Source: Prochlorococcus sp. MIT 1341
Lineage (GTDB): Bacteria; Cyanobacteriota; Cyanobacteriia; PCC-6307; Cyanobiaceae
Direction of reading: 5' to 3'
Length of the DNA: 64,000 bases
NCBI RefSeq assembly: GCF_034092415.1
Contig: NZ_CP139304.1
Location: 310,001-374,000 of the forward strand
Part shown: positions 17,868 to 26,636 of the stretch, piece after piece
How the letters are laid out: every line of letters starts with the position of its first letter
Numbering within the stretch: position 1 is the first letter of the stretch
The notes under the pieces: generated by a model
Databases searched by the model: none
What the model was told of the DNA's origin: nothing
What the model saw: the letters and a program-made list of their open reading frames with translations, nothing else
Translations under genes and position numbers: made by a program

Positions 17868-18530
17868 CTATCTACCTAAAAGACTCTTTCCATGTGAGTC
17901 AGTACCACAACTTGAAAGAAGGCCCAGGTTATTTAGTTGTGTACTTATTCGTTCACAGACAAAAGTACTGTATTGCCAGCTAGGGTTAAAATCGTAGTCA
18001 TACCATGCCTCGGCTCCATCAAATCCAATATCAGCAGCAGCAGAAATCAATGTAGAAAAACCAACTCGATAGCGTGCAGGATGAGCTAATAAGACAATTC
18101 CACCTGCATCATGGATTGACTCTGAAACCTTTCGTGCCTGTAAATATTCTCCGATTGGAGCTTGTTTATAAATATACGGTTGTAAGGCCTTATGATTTCT
18201 ATCAAATCCTAAACCTATAGCATGTATGAGACATTTATTTAAAAGACAAGAAATCTCTATACCAGTCCATAAAGTTGGTAAGTCCATAAATTGCTGATTA
18301 GTTTCAGCCAGCCATCTATCAATTAATGTGTATGCTTCTATTGAATGATGATCTGTTATGGAAATATGTTTTAGGCCAATTGATGTTGCCTGTTTGATTA
18401 GATCGACAGGATGCATACTGCCATCACTACATGTTGTATGTGTATGAAAGTTTACTAGATTAGGGCAACTTAATGGCGTTATTGTACTAAGTACAGAAGT
18501 AATTGTTGTTCTAGGTGAATCTAATTTCAT
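17868..18530 (-). CDS. PHP-domain metal-dependent phosphoesterase
   Basis: This 220-residue PHP-family hydrolase (TrpH/YciV-like) cleaves phosphate esters, perhaps 3',5'-nucleoside bisphosphates or short oligonucleotides. The metal motif is NFHTHTTCSDGS (His29, His31, Asp36), with later ISITDHHS, LLAHPARYR and a terminal SSCGTDSHGKS. All four PHP motifs are intact. Its ATG shares one base with the hemJ stop (TAATG), so the two genes are translationally coupled. Its 3' end faces cobN, 20 bp away. The substrate is not known. Confidence 0.87.
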   Translation of the reverse strand: MKLDSPRTTITSVLSTITPLSCPNLVNFHTHTTCSDGSMHPVDLIKQATSIGLKHISITDHHSIEAYTLIDRWLAETNQQFMDLPTLWTGIEISCLLNKCLIHAIGLGFDRNHKALQPYIYKQAPIGEYLQARKVSESIHDAGGIVLLAHPARYRVGFSTLISAAADIGFDGAEAWYDYDFNPSWQYSTFVCERISTQLNNLGLLSSCGTDSHGKSLLGR

Positions 18531-19099
18531 TATGAATTTTGATCACTTGATTTGAGTCGTCGCCAACGTGCATAAAACTGAATAGACGCTGCCATAAAGA
18601 CCACTAAAAATACTATAAGCCAAGTAACTGCATTTGTTGGAAACTGATTTTTAAAGACAACCAACATAACAACCGTAACCAATAAAAGAGTCGGCAGTTC
18701 ATTAAGGGCTCTAAGTTGCTGCCCAGTCCAATTACATTTACCAAGTTGTAACTGGCCCATTAAGCGGTAACAAAGGATATGGTATAAAACAAGAAAGGCA
18801 ACAAAAATAAGTTTGAATTGCATCCACCTTTCAGATAGCCATGAAGGTTGAACTATAAGGAGACCTATAGCCATACTGATAGTTAGTACCATACCTGGTG
18901 TGGTGATTATGTTTGCTAATCTTCTTTCCATAAGTGAATATTGCTTAGAGAATGCAATCTGAAGTTCCTCTTCAAATTGATTGGCTTCTACATGGTATAT
19001 AAATAACCTAACTAAATAAAAAAGTCCTGCAAACCAAACAACCACTCCTATTATATGTAGCGCCTTTAACCATAGGTAAGCCTCAGCGGGTATGCTCAT
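18530..19099 (-). CDS. hemJ: Protoporphyrinogen IX oxidase HemJ
   Basis: This 189-residue membrane protein has about four transmembrane helices and matches the HemJ/CopD-like family that oxidises protoporphyrinogen IX, a heme and chlorophyll precursor step in cyanobacteria lacking HemG/HemY. The conserved N-terminal block is YLWLKALHIIGVVVWFAGLFYLVRLFIYH, with a likely heme-binding His. Further segments have MERRLANIITTPGM, WMQFKLIFVAFLVLYHI and RALNELPTLLLVTVVMLVVFK. It is followed by the PHP gene with TAATG coupling. Annotations as a hypothetical CopD protein also exist, but the family fit is strong. Confidence 0.9.
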   Translation of the reverse strand: MSIPAEAYLWLKALHIIGVVVWFAGLFYLVRLFIYHVEANQFEEELQIAFSKQYSLMERRLANIITTPGMVLTISMAIGLLIVQPSWLSERWMQFKLIFVAFLVLYHILCYRLMGQLQLGKCNWTGQQLRALNELPTLLLVTVVMLVVFKNQFPTNAVTWLIVFLVVFMAASIQFYARWRRLKSSDQNS

Positions 19100-19245
19100 C
19101 AGAGAAAAATGCCCTAATTGAAACTTTTTTATTATAACATTTTTTCAATGCTTAAAATTGGAGCACAATCATTTATTAAGAGAGTTGTAGGTTGTTCAAA
19201 ATAAAACATCGAATAAAAGAATAATTATCTCAATAAACAAAAGTA

Positions 19246-21162
19246 TTATGAACTAGGGTGAAAGTAGTTATATATTTCTTTCGCAGTATTAGGACCTATA
19301 CCTTCAACTTCTTCTAATTCCCTAATTTTAGCCATTTTTATTGCATCTATGGAATGAAAATAGTTAAGTAAATCTTTTATTCTTTGCGTGCCAAGTCCTG
19401 ATATATCCCTAAGACTGCTTCGTCTCATTCGCTGACTTCGTTGCTGTCGGTGAAAAGTTAAAGCGAATCTGTGTGATTCATCTCTTACACGCCTAAGTAG
19501 TTTGATACCTATCTGATTCGGATCTGAAATAAGTGGAGTATTTAGACCTGGAATAAAGACTTCCTCCCTTTGTTTGGCTAACGAACAAATATTGATATCC
19601 TCAGAAAGCCCTAGCTCTTTTAGGACATTAAAAACGGCTGTTAGTTGTCCCTTGCCTCCATCTATCAGGATAAGGTCTGGCCAATCATTAGTAGAGGAAT
19701 TTGCTAGTAGTGAAGGTTTAGAAGATTTAGATTTCTGAAAATCTACTTGTGACCTTTTTAGCTTCGACCATTTCCTAAATCTTCTAGTTATTACTTCACC
19801 CAGAGATGCATAGTCATCATTATAGCCAGTAGTTAATTTAGGATTCTTAATCTTATATTTCCTATAATGTTGCTTAGCTGGTAATCCATCTATGAATACA
19901 ACTTGAGACCCAACGGGGTCTGACCCCTGTATATGACTGATGTCATAGCCTTCAATCCTACGAGGCAACTCTTCCATCTGCAATAATTGAGCCAGGTCTT
20001 CTGTTGCGAGTTCATTTTGCTCATAACCCCTCTTAAGATTTATCAGCTCATAATTAGCATTACGTTCTACTAATTTTACTAATTTTGCCTTGGTATGACG
20101 TAGAGGTAATTTAATACTAACTTTACTACCCTTTAATTCCGTTAACCAATTTTGAATTAGTGTATTTTGGGGTAAAACAAATTGAGTTATAATTTCAGAT
20201 GGTATGTCAAAACCTTCAGTATTTGCATAATGTTCCTCCATAATTCTCTGTAATATCAACGATTGGTCCTGATTATATCTATCAGTTTTATAACAGATGG
20301 TTCCGATAAGTTTCCCCAATCTCATTTGAAATATCTGTACCACTGCAACATTCTCATCATTTGAAAGCGCTATAGCATCAAGGGAAAGTCTTGAATCTGG
20401 GAATGCCATTTTTTGACTTGAAGTTAGCTGATCTAAACCTTTGATTTGATCTCTTATTAATGCTGCTGATTCATAATCCATACGTTCTGATAGTTTGTTC
20501 ATCTGTATTTTCAAAAGTTTCACCAACTCTTCATTTCGACCTTGAAATATCATGGCTACCTTTTTAACAGTAAGATGATAATCTTCTGGTGTGATATACT
20601 TCTGACAAACTCCAGGACAACGACCTATTGAGTAATTTAAACATACTCTATCGTGATATAAGGGTATAGGCCTTTGTCTTAATGGGAACATCTTTTTTAC
20701 TAACAATAGAGTTTTTCTAAGAAGTGACACGTCTACATATGGGCCATAGAACTTATCCAGATCATTTTTATTTCGTCGACGTCTAGTTATAAATATTCTT
20801 GGATACTCCTCACTCCATGTAATACACAAATATGGATATTTTTTATCATCTTTAAGTAAGATATTGAAATACGGTTGATGGTCTTTAATTAGATTCGACT
20901 CTAGAACTAAAGCTTCATCTTCAGAATCGGTAACTATGAAATCTATAGAATCTATCTGCTTAACCATTAATTTTATCCTGGGACTATGATTATTTGAGTG
21001 CCTAAAATAACTCCTAACTCTATTACGTAAGTTTTTAGATTTACCAATATATAAAATTTGATCTGCTACATCTCTCATTAAATAGCAACCAGGCTCAAGG
21101 GGAATTTCTTCAATTCTTCGCTCAAGCTTGGAGTGTATTCTTAGCAAATTATGTTTTGACAA
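19246..21162 (-). CDS. uvrC: Excinuclease ABC subunit C
   Basis: UvrC makes both incisions in nucleotide excision repair after UvrAB damage recognition. The protein has 638 residues with all expected parts. There is an N-terminal GIY-YIG nuclease (PGCYLMRDVADQILYIGKS). A cysteine cluster follows (CLNYSIGRCPGVCQKY). The UVR motif that contacts UvrB (MDYESAALIRDQI) is near residue 235. The RNase H-like 5' nuclease has DISHIQGSDPVGS and DLILIDGGKGQL. Tandem helix-hairpin-helix elements lie at the C-terminus. A 146-bp AT-rich gap separates its 3' end from hemJ. Length and motifs are normal. Confidence 0.97.
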   Translation of the reverse strand: MSKHNLLRIHSKLERRIEEIPLEPGCYLMRDVADQILYIGKSKNLRNRVRSYFRHSNNHSPRIKLMVKQIDSIDFIVTDSEDEALVLESNLIKDHQPYFNILLKDDKKYPYLCITWSEEYPRIFITRRRRNKNDLDKFYGPYVDVSLLRKTLLLVKKMFPLRQRPIPLYHDRVCLNYSIGRCPGVCQKYITPEDYHLTVKKVAMIFQGRNEELVKLLKIQMNKLSERMDYESAALIRDQIKGLDQLTSSQKMAFPDSRLSLDAIALSNDENVAVVQIFQMRLGKLIGTICYKTDRYNQDQSLILQRIMEEHYANTEGFDIPSEIITQFVLPQNTLIQNWLTELKGSKVSIKLPLRHTKAKLVKLVERNANYELINLKRGYEQNELATEDLAQLLQMEELPRRIEGYDISHIQGSDPVGSQVVFIDGLPAKQHYRKYKIKNPKLTTGYNDDYASLGEVITRRFRKWSKLKRSQVDFQKSKSSKPSLLANSSTNDWPDLILIDGGKGQLTAVFNVLKELGLSEDINICSLAKQREEVFIPGLNTPLISDPNQIGIKLLRRVRDESHRFALTFHRQQRSQRMRRSSLRDISGLGTQRIKDLLNYFHSIDAIKMAKIRELEEVEGIGPNTAKEIYNYFHPSS

Positions 21163-21183
21163 AATTAATTTTCTTGAGGTACA

Positions 21184-21666
21184 TCATCCGCCATATTCCC
21201 AACCTGTTGCTGACAAGATTAGTGGGTCAGTATCGTTGATTAATTTTGCTGCCTTAACCTCTCCAACAAAAACAGTGTGGTCTCCATGCCTAACGTCACC
21301 AACTAATTCACATTCAATTCCCCCTAGTGAATCATCAAGAATTGGCAATCCTAATTCGCCAAAACTAAACGGTGAGGCCTCAAAACGACCTCCAAGTGCT
21401 TCCTGAGGTTTGAAAAACACTGCTGCAAGTTCCTTTTGATCAGATCTCAGGACATTCAATGAAAACTTCCTGGTTCTTAGAATAATGTCATGACTAGTCC
21501 CTTCCGATCGAACAGCCATTACAACTAATGGAGGTTCGAAAGATCCCTGTGTCACCCAGCTGGCTGTAAAACCATTAACAACATCACCCTCGCGTACACC
21601 ACATATAAAAAGCCCATGTGGAATCTTACGAAGGAGTACTTTCTTTGCTTCAGCGTCAATCGGCAT
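21184..21666 (-). CDS. Flavin reductase-like FMN-binding protein
   Basis: This 160-residue split-barrel protein belongs to the flavin reductase-like family. It starts MPIDAEAKKVLLRKIPHGLFICGVREGDVVNGFTASWVTQGSFEPPLV, a pattern that binds FMN via the TASWVTQ and neighbouring residues. The length fits a single split-barrel domain, like the C-terminal reductase part of cyanobacterial flavodiiron proteins, but no metallo-beta-lactamase or flavodoxin domain is attached. It lies just upstream of uvrC on the same strand, with a 21-bp gap. The electron donor and partner are unknown. Confidence 0.8.
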   Translation of the reverse strand: MPIDAEAKKVLLRKIPHGLFICGVREGDVVNGFTASWVTQGSFEPPLVVMAVRSEGTSHDIILRTRKFSLNVLRSDQKELAAVFFKPQEALGGRFEASPFSFGELGLPILDDSLGGIECELVGDVRHGDHTVFVGEVKAAKLINDTDPLILSATGWEYGG

Positions 21667-21733
21667 TAATTTAATTGTAGTTGCTCCGACTTTAAGGCTA
21701 AACCTCTACCAGATCTATCTAAACTGATACCAA

Positions 21734-22210
21734 ATGAGAGTTCTTTATCCCGGAAGCTTTGATCCACTAACAAATGGTCATTTAGACCTAATAGAAAGAG
21801 GTGTTGAGCTCTTTGGAGAAGTTGTGGTTGCAGTATTGCACAATACGGATAAGGTCCCTACTTTTAGCCTAGAGAAAAGAGTTCATCAAATCCAACAATC
21901 TACAAAACATTTGAGAGGTGTTGAAATTGTAAGCTTTGAAGGTCTTACTGTTGATTGTGCTAAAGATGAAAAATGTACACTCATCCTAAGAGGACTTAGG
22001 GCTTTGAGTGACTTTGAATACGAACTACAATTGGCACATACAAACAGGTCATTGGCTTGCAATACAGAAACAGTATTCCTGGCCACTACAGCACATCACA
22101 GTTTCCTAAGTAGTTCGGTGGTTAAGGAGGTAGCTAAATTTGGTGGGAACATAAGCCATCTTGTACCAGAAATAGTGGCAAACGAACTAAAATTGCTTTT
22201 TAATAAATAA
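21734..22210 (+). CDS. coaD: Phosphopantetheine adenylyltransferase
   Basis: CoaD joins ATP to 4'-phosphopantetheine in the fourth step of CoA synthesis. It is a 158-residue Rossmann-type nucleotidyltransferase with the motif [19 protein letters not shown] (TxGH), a middle [20 protein letters not shown], and a C-terminal [13 protein letters not shown] corresponding to the ISSTxxR-type segment. It is divergent from the flavin reductase-like gene and is followed after 14 bp by the coiled-coil gene. Length and motifs are typical. Confidence 0.97.
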   Translation: MRVLYPGSFDPLTNGHLDLIERGVELFGEVVVAVLHNTDKVPTFSLEKRVHQIQQSTKHLRGVEIVSFEGLTVDCAKDEKCTLILRGLRALSDFEYELQLAHTNRSLACNTETVFLATTAHHSFLSSSVVKEVAKFGGNISHLVPEIVANELKLLFNK

Positions 22211-22224
22211 AAAGAATCTCAATC

Positions 22225-22911
22225 ATGACATCTGAAGGATTAACTTTAATCGATCAAATCAACGAACTCGAAAATCTATTTCTTGAATCGCTACGAGTTC
22301 CGTTTACCAGTCAGAGACTCGTAAATGAACAGGAGGCAACTTTGCTATTTGAGCAAATTCGAACCTCAGTACCAAGTCAAATCATAGAAGCTGAAGGGAT
22401 TATCTCATCAAAGGAAGAACTCCTTAGCAATGCGACAGAAAAGTCGGAGAAACTACTTCGGGATGCATGCCTAACCCGGAATAAAATACTAAATTCATCA
22501 AGCATTAATAAACTGGCGATAAAACAGGCAAACGAAATAAGAAAAAAGTCACAACATGCAGCTAATCTAATACTATTGAGAACTAAAAAAAAGAAAACAG
22601 AGTTGGAAGAAGAATTAATCAAGTCCCAAAAAATCCTACAAAAGAAGTTTAAGCTTATTTTGGGCAGACTCGAACATAATTTACTACAAAAGAAAGCCCT
22701 AATGATTAAAGACTACCAACATCAACAAACAAAATTATCAGCGGAAATTGAAAAACTCAAAAAACAACGGAAGCTTATTATCTCTTTGACAAAGAAGGAG
22801 AGCAGAAAGCTTGTAAGATCTTCTACTAGATATGGTCATGATATTATTACTGAAGGAATAAACATACAAAAAACTAACCTGGATAAAACTAGAGGGTCTC
22901 TTTATGGGTGA
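22225..22911 (+). CDS. Coiled-coil protein downstream of coaD, unknown
   Basis: This 228-residue, Lys/Glu-rich protein is almost entirely helical. Residues about 45-210 form long heptad-patterned coiled coil (KSEKLLRDACLTRNKIL, KKKTELEEELIKSQKILQKK, KLSAEIEKLKKQRKLI). There is no signal peptide or membrane segment. It resembles the stalk-like proteins of the ATP-synthase b/DivIVA type only in general form, so no family is assigned. It follows coaD at 14 bp and overlaps the convergent dacB gene by 23 bp at the 3' end. A structural role or membrane-associated scaffold is conceivable. Confidence 0.75.
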   Translation: MTSEGLTLIDQINELENLFLESLRVPFTSQRLVNEQEATLLFEQIRTSVPSQIIEAEGIISSKEELLSNATEKSEKLLRDACLTRNKILNSSSINKLAIKQANEIRKKSQHAANLILLRTKKKKTELEEELIKSQKILQKKFKLILGRLEHNLLQKKALMIKDYQHQQTKLSAEIEKLKKQRKLIISLTKKESRKLVRSSTRYGHDIITEGINIQKTNLDKTRGSLYG

Positions 22912-24190
22912 AATTACATAAACTATATTGATAAATTTTTTCTATGATTAATGGTAACTTTAGATCAGCTTCCATAGCACCATTTGAGATTATACTAAGA
23001 TAAAGATAGCCATTTGGACTCTCCATATACCCTGAAAGGGATCTAACACCATCTAACGTTCCAGTCTTACCATAGAATCTACCATTAATTGAGGTATTTG
23101 AAGTGAAATCAGCTAATGTGCCCCTTTGTCCAGCAACTGCAAGGGATGAAATATAATAGGGAAAGTTTGGCCTCGTAGACATATAGTAAAGGATACTTGT
23201 TAAGCTCCTCGTTGTAAGAAGGTTATTTCGAGATAAGCCACTACCATCATAAATTCTAATATTTTGAGTTGGAATTTTTTTATCTTTTAACCATCTCAGC
23301 AATTGTTGTGCAGCCTTTTTAGGGACCCAAGTTCTTGATGCATTTCTGAGAAGGACCTCAGCTGTAAAATTATGACTTTCTGCGTTAGAGAGGCTTAGTA
23401 AGGCAATCATTGGTGCAGAATACTCTCTGTGCAGCAATTGATTAGAAAATCGCGATTCTATTAATTTTTTGAATGGGCTAGTTTTAAATATTATACCCTT
23501 TTGCTTAATATCAGATAAAGAGCTAATTGTTAATTTAATAACACCTGTAGGATCTTTTAGGGATTCTGATGATGTATTGCTATGAATTGCTAATCGAGTA
23601 ATAGGTGCTCCATAGGACTCATTTTTATCTGTAGTCTTCCAACCATTTGGCCACCAATGATCAGAGGGCTCCTCCCTAATTGTAAGGGTTGGATTACTCT
23701 TAAAATAGGGAGTTTTTGGTAGATTAACCTTAAGTGAATCTACTATACGTTTAAGTTTTTCTTCATTCAGATCAGGATCTCCTTCCCCCAAAATTTCGTA
23801 TTGATCACCTTTTCTCTTATAAAGCGATGTACTTAGTAAAAAGTTTGGGCCTAATTTCTCAAGAGCAAATGCTGTGGATAATAATTTAAGATTAGAGGCG
23901 GGTATTCGGGGTGTAGATCCATTAACATCCGCTAATACATTCGAATTTCTATCAATAATCGTTAAACTCCATTTGCCTTGGTCCCTACCAATTACTTTTT
24001 TAACGGAATTTGAGATAGAAGCACAGGAAGATCCCTTTGATATAGAAGTTGATTTTTGATGTGAGAATCGATTGGAGTTAGAATAATTTGAGACCTGAGC
24101 ATTAAGTATTTGAGTGTCATTTAAAACATGAAAAATAAGTGGAGAAGCAATTGAACCCAAAATCAAATTGTGTAATAATGGCATTCTCAT
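22889..24190 (-). CDS. dacB: D-alanyl-D-alanine carboxypeptidase (PBP4-type, S13)
   Basis: This 433-residue peptidase family S13 enzyme trims or cleaves peptidoglycan cross-links in the periplasm. Active-site motifs are SNLK (Ser99-Lys102, SxxK), SRN within GSGLSRNN (SxN) and KTG in YGKTGTLDGVRS. A hydrophobic N-terminus (about residues 4-20) is a probable signal sequence or anchor. It is the last gene of the minus-strand run DUF1995-DUF4330-dacB and overlaps the coiled-coil gene by 23 bp tail-to-tail. Length is slightly shorter than in E. coli PBP4. Confidence 0.93.
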   Translation of the reverse strand: MRMPLLHNLILGSIASPLIFHVLNDTQILNAQVSNYSNSNRFSHQKSTSISKGSSCASISNSVKKVIGRDQGKWSLTIIDRNSNVLADVNGSTPRIPASNLKLLSTAFALEKLGPNFLLSTSLYKRKGDQYEILGEGDPDLNEEKLKRIVDSLKVNLPKTPYFKSNPTLTIREEPSDHWWPNGWKTTDKNESYGAPITRLAIHSNTSSESLKDPTGVIKLTISSLSDIKQKGIIFKTSPFKKLIESRFSNQLLHREYSAPMIALLSLSNAESHNFTAEVLLRNASRTWVPKKAAQQLLRWLKDKKIPTQNIRIYDGSGLSRNNLLTTRSLTSILYYMSTRPNFPYYISSLAVAGQRGTLADFTSNTSINGRFYGKTGTLDGVRSLSGYMESPNGYLYLSIISNGAMEADLKLPLIIEKIYQYSLCNFTHKETL

Positions 24191-24196
24191 GATAAA

Positions 24197-24676
24197 TTAT
24201 TTGTACCTTATATTGCTGACATTACCTTTAAACCTATAAGTGAGACCTTCCAGTAAAATTGGAACACCAATTTTGACTTTTGTTCCTGCAATTAATAGAC
24301 CATTCTTTGTAGAAATACCTGATCCAACTAGTATAAATCTAAGGTTAACTAAATTATCATCCGGTGTAATGGTCTTTAGTTTAGACAAATCATCAATGTT
24401 TACTATTTTCAACTTTCCTGTCGGTTGATTTCGAACGTATACCTCTAGCTCCTTCTCTTTGATTGCCTCACTTATGAACTCTGACTTGTTTTCAATAGAT
24501 AAACCTCTAACATCTACTGTTAAAATTAAAGAGGAAGAGTCCCCTTTTATTCTAGAATGTATTGTGTTGATTCTTGGTGACCAGAACACTGCTACCACAG
24601 CCAATATAGAAATAATCAACCCAAATAAGTCAATTGGGTTGAAAGTTAACTTTTTCCCAAACAAATACTTGTTCAT
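24197..24676 (-). CDS. DUF4330-family membrane-anchored protein
   Basis: This 159-residue protein has one N-terminal transmembrane helix (about residues 14-32: IDLFGLIISILAVVAVFW) and a soluble, strand-rich remainder. The opening KLTFNPIDLFGLIISILAV and the terminal RFKGNVSNIRYK fit the DUF4330 family of cyanobacteria. The Tudor/SH3-like pattern VKIGVPILLEGLTYRFKG resembles the MlaD-like or secretion-adaptor fold. It is six bases upstream of dacB on the same strand. The function is not known; an envelope role follows from the neighbourhood only. Confidence 0.75.
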   Translation of the reverse strand: MNKYLFGKKLTFNPIDLFGLIISILAVVAVFWSPRINTIHSRIKGDSSSLILTVDVRGLSIENKSEFISEAIKEKELEVYVRNQPTGKLKIVNIDDLSKLKTITPDDNLVNLRFILVGSGISTKNGLLIAGTKVKIGVPILLEGLTYRFKGNVSNIRYK

Positions 24677-24724
24677 ACTTTAGGAGTTTAGCTTATGGAA
24701 CTTATTTTAAAATCTACCATTAAA

Positions 24725-25345
24725 TTATAGAAGCTCATAAATTTCTTCAGATGTAGGTTTATCGGTAAATTTTGACTTATAAGAATAACCTTGGTCAGTT
24801 AACTGAAATAAGATCCAATCAGAGGGGAAGGCCTTCATTAGAGCACCAGCCTTTAATGGTTCTAGCCAGTAACTTACATTCCAGGATGACAGGAACCTTT
24901 TACGTCTATCCCTAGCAACGCTTCCTATACCAACAACAGAATCCTCTAAATTACCATTTATCATAACAATCGGACCGGAATACTTATTAGCTATATCTTC
25001 AAAAATCTCAAAATCAGGAGGGGTAGGCATAACAGCTAATAAAATATTAGGTTGTACTAATTGTTTAGTTTTAACTTCATTGAATGAAAAAATCTTTTCT
25101 GACATTTCTGGATATTCCCTTTTTGCTAGTGCTGTTGCTCCTGCATCCGGAAATGCTAAATAATGATTCTTGTGAGATTTGAGTAATTCACGGCTATATC
25201 TAATTACCAGTGGCAATAGTTTTAAACCTTCAAACTTTAAGGTGACAATCCACCTACCTAAAGGGTTTTTGCCTAAAGACGCAATAGAGGATTTGAATAA
25301 TCTGAACTCCGCTTCGCGTAAGTCCTTGGGTAAAACTTCATGCAT
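24725..25345 (-). CDS. DUF1995-family protein
   Basis: This 206-residue soluble protein is typical of the DUF1995 family found in cyanobacteria and plastids. Plant members such as LPA3 affect photosystem II assembly. Recognisable blocks are LPKDLREAEFR at the start, FPDAGATALAKREYP, and VMINGNLEDSVVGIGSVARDRRKRFLSSWNVSYWLEPL. It sits 16 bp downstream of a cysteine desulfurase gene. A role in photosystem biogenesis is inferred from plant data and not from this sequence. Confidence 0.78.
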   Translation of the reverse strand: MHEVLPKDLREAEFRLFKSSIASLGKNPLGRWIVTLKFEGLKLLPLVIRYSRELLKSHKNHYLAFPDAGATALAKREYPEMSEKIFSFNEVKTKQLVQPNILLAVMPTPPDFEIFEDIANKYSGPIVMINGNLEDSVVGIGSVARDRRKRFLSSWNVSYWLEPLKAGALMKAFPSDWILFQLTDQGYSYKSKFTDKPTSEEIYELL

Positions 25346-25361
25346 AGGGATGAGTTCGTAG

Positions 25362-26555
25362 TTAGCGTTGTGAATCTAAGGATTCGTGTATAGCTCTGGA
25401 GAGTATTGAAGGGATCAGGTCTATTTCTGTGTCTGTGGTCCAGGGTCCCAGACTAAACCTTAGACCTGATCTTAGATATCTATCTTCTATATTCATTGCT
25501 CGTAACACTAGGCTACTTTGGTTATTACCTGAGCTACAAGCAGTTCCGCTACTGGCGTATAAACCTAACTTTGAAAGGTTATAAACTAAAACTCGCGAGT
25601 TAATAGGATTGTCATTCTTGTCTGATACCAACATCGAAATATGGTTAGGTAGTCTAATTGTGGGGTGCCCGGTAAAATTAACCCCAACTATCTCCTTTAA
25701 TTTCTGCCTTAATAAAATAGTTTTTCTAAAAACATCTAAATTGCCCTTGATATTATTGGAATTGATCACATCAGTACTCTCCTTTACTAAATCAATGGAT
25801 TTGCTCAATCCAGAGACCAGAGGTACAGGGACTGTTCCAGCCCGTAAACCGTACTCAACGGTGTGAGAATTACTCGGTGTTGGTAAAACACATTTATGAC
25901 GTATTAAAAGGAAACCAACCCCCTTAGGACCTTGCAATTTGTGGGCTGATCCACTTAGAAAGTCAAAGTCTAATTTTTCCCAATTTATAAGACCATGAGG
26001 CAAAATCTGAGTAGCATCTGTATGAAATTTAATTCCTCTATTTCGACATTGCCGAGCTATATCAAAAACTGGCTGAAGAGTTCCTATTTCAGACTGTCCC
26101 CAAATAATAGAAACAATTTTTGTAGGTTCGCTTAAAAGTTCTTCAGAATAAGATAAATCTATACAGCCAAGGTCATCAACAGGCCATTCTACAATTTCCC
26201 AACCCAATTGTTCCAGATTTAAAGCGGCCTGGCGTCCTGCAGGGTGTTCTACAGAAGAAATTACTATACGTGCAGGGGTTAGATTTGTTATAGATAAACG
26301 TAAGGCTAAATCAATAGATTCGGTTGCCCCAGATGTAAATACAACATGTTCAGGAAGTGAACCAAGCGCCTTTGATATTGAAATTCGACATCTTTCAAGA
26401 TGTTTTAAAGCTCTAATGCCTTCATGATGAAGGGAGGAAGAGTTGCCCCAATAATGCAGTTGTGAATCATTGACCACAGATAAAACATCGTTCGATGGTT
26501 TGGCGGTTGCAGCTGCATCTAGATAAATTTGAGGAGCGTTATAGTTATCTTTCAT
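25362..26555 (-). CDS. Cysteine desulfurase (IscS/NifS-type)
   Basis: This 397-residue fold-type I PLP enzyme removes sulfur from cysteine for Fe-S clusters, thiamine and tRNA thiolation. The PLP lysine lies in DFLSGSAHKLQGPKGVGFL, and the mobile catalytic cysteine is in YASSGTACSSGNNQ, with one active-site Cys as in class I IscS/NifS. The N-terminus PQIYLDAAATAKP is the family start. Which of several paralogues (iscS, nifS, csd) it represents cannot be decided from the window, and no iscU or suf gene is adjacent. It is followed by the DUF1995 gene. Confidence 0.9.
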   Translation of the reverse strand: MKDNYNAPQIYLDAAATAKPSNDVLSVVNDSQLHYWGNSSSLHHEGIRALKHLERCRISISKALGSLPEHVVFTSGATESIDLALRLSITNLTPARIVISSVEHPAGRQAALNLEQLGWEIVEWPVDDLGCIDLSYSEELLSEPTKIVSIIWGQSEIGTLQPVFDIARQCRNRGIKFHTDATQILPHGLINWEKLDFDFLSGSAHKLQGPKGVGFLLIRHKCVLPTPSNSHTVEYGLRAGTVPVPLVSGLSKSIDLVKESTDVINSNNIKGNLDVFRKTILLRQKLKEIVGVNFTGHPTIRLPNHISMLVSDKNDNPINSRVLVYNLSKLGLYASSGTACSSGNNQSSLVLRAMNIEDRYLRSGLRFSLGPWTTDTEIDLIPSILSRAIHESLDSQR

Positions 26556-26636
26556 GGCATATATTCTAACATAAGTAATAATATGGCTCTAAGATCCAAT
26601 TACGGAATCTAGATTAGCTAAGGTGAAAAACATTGA

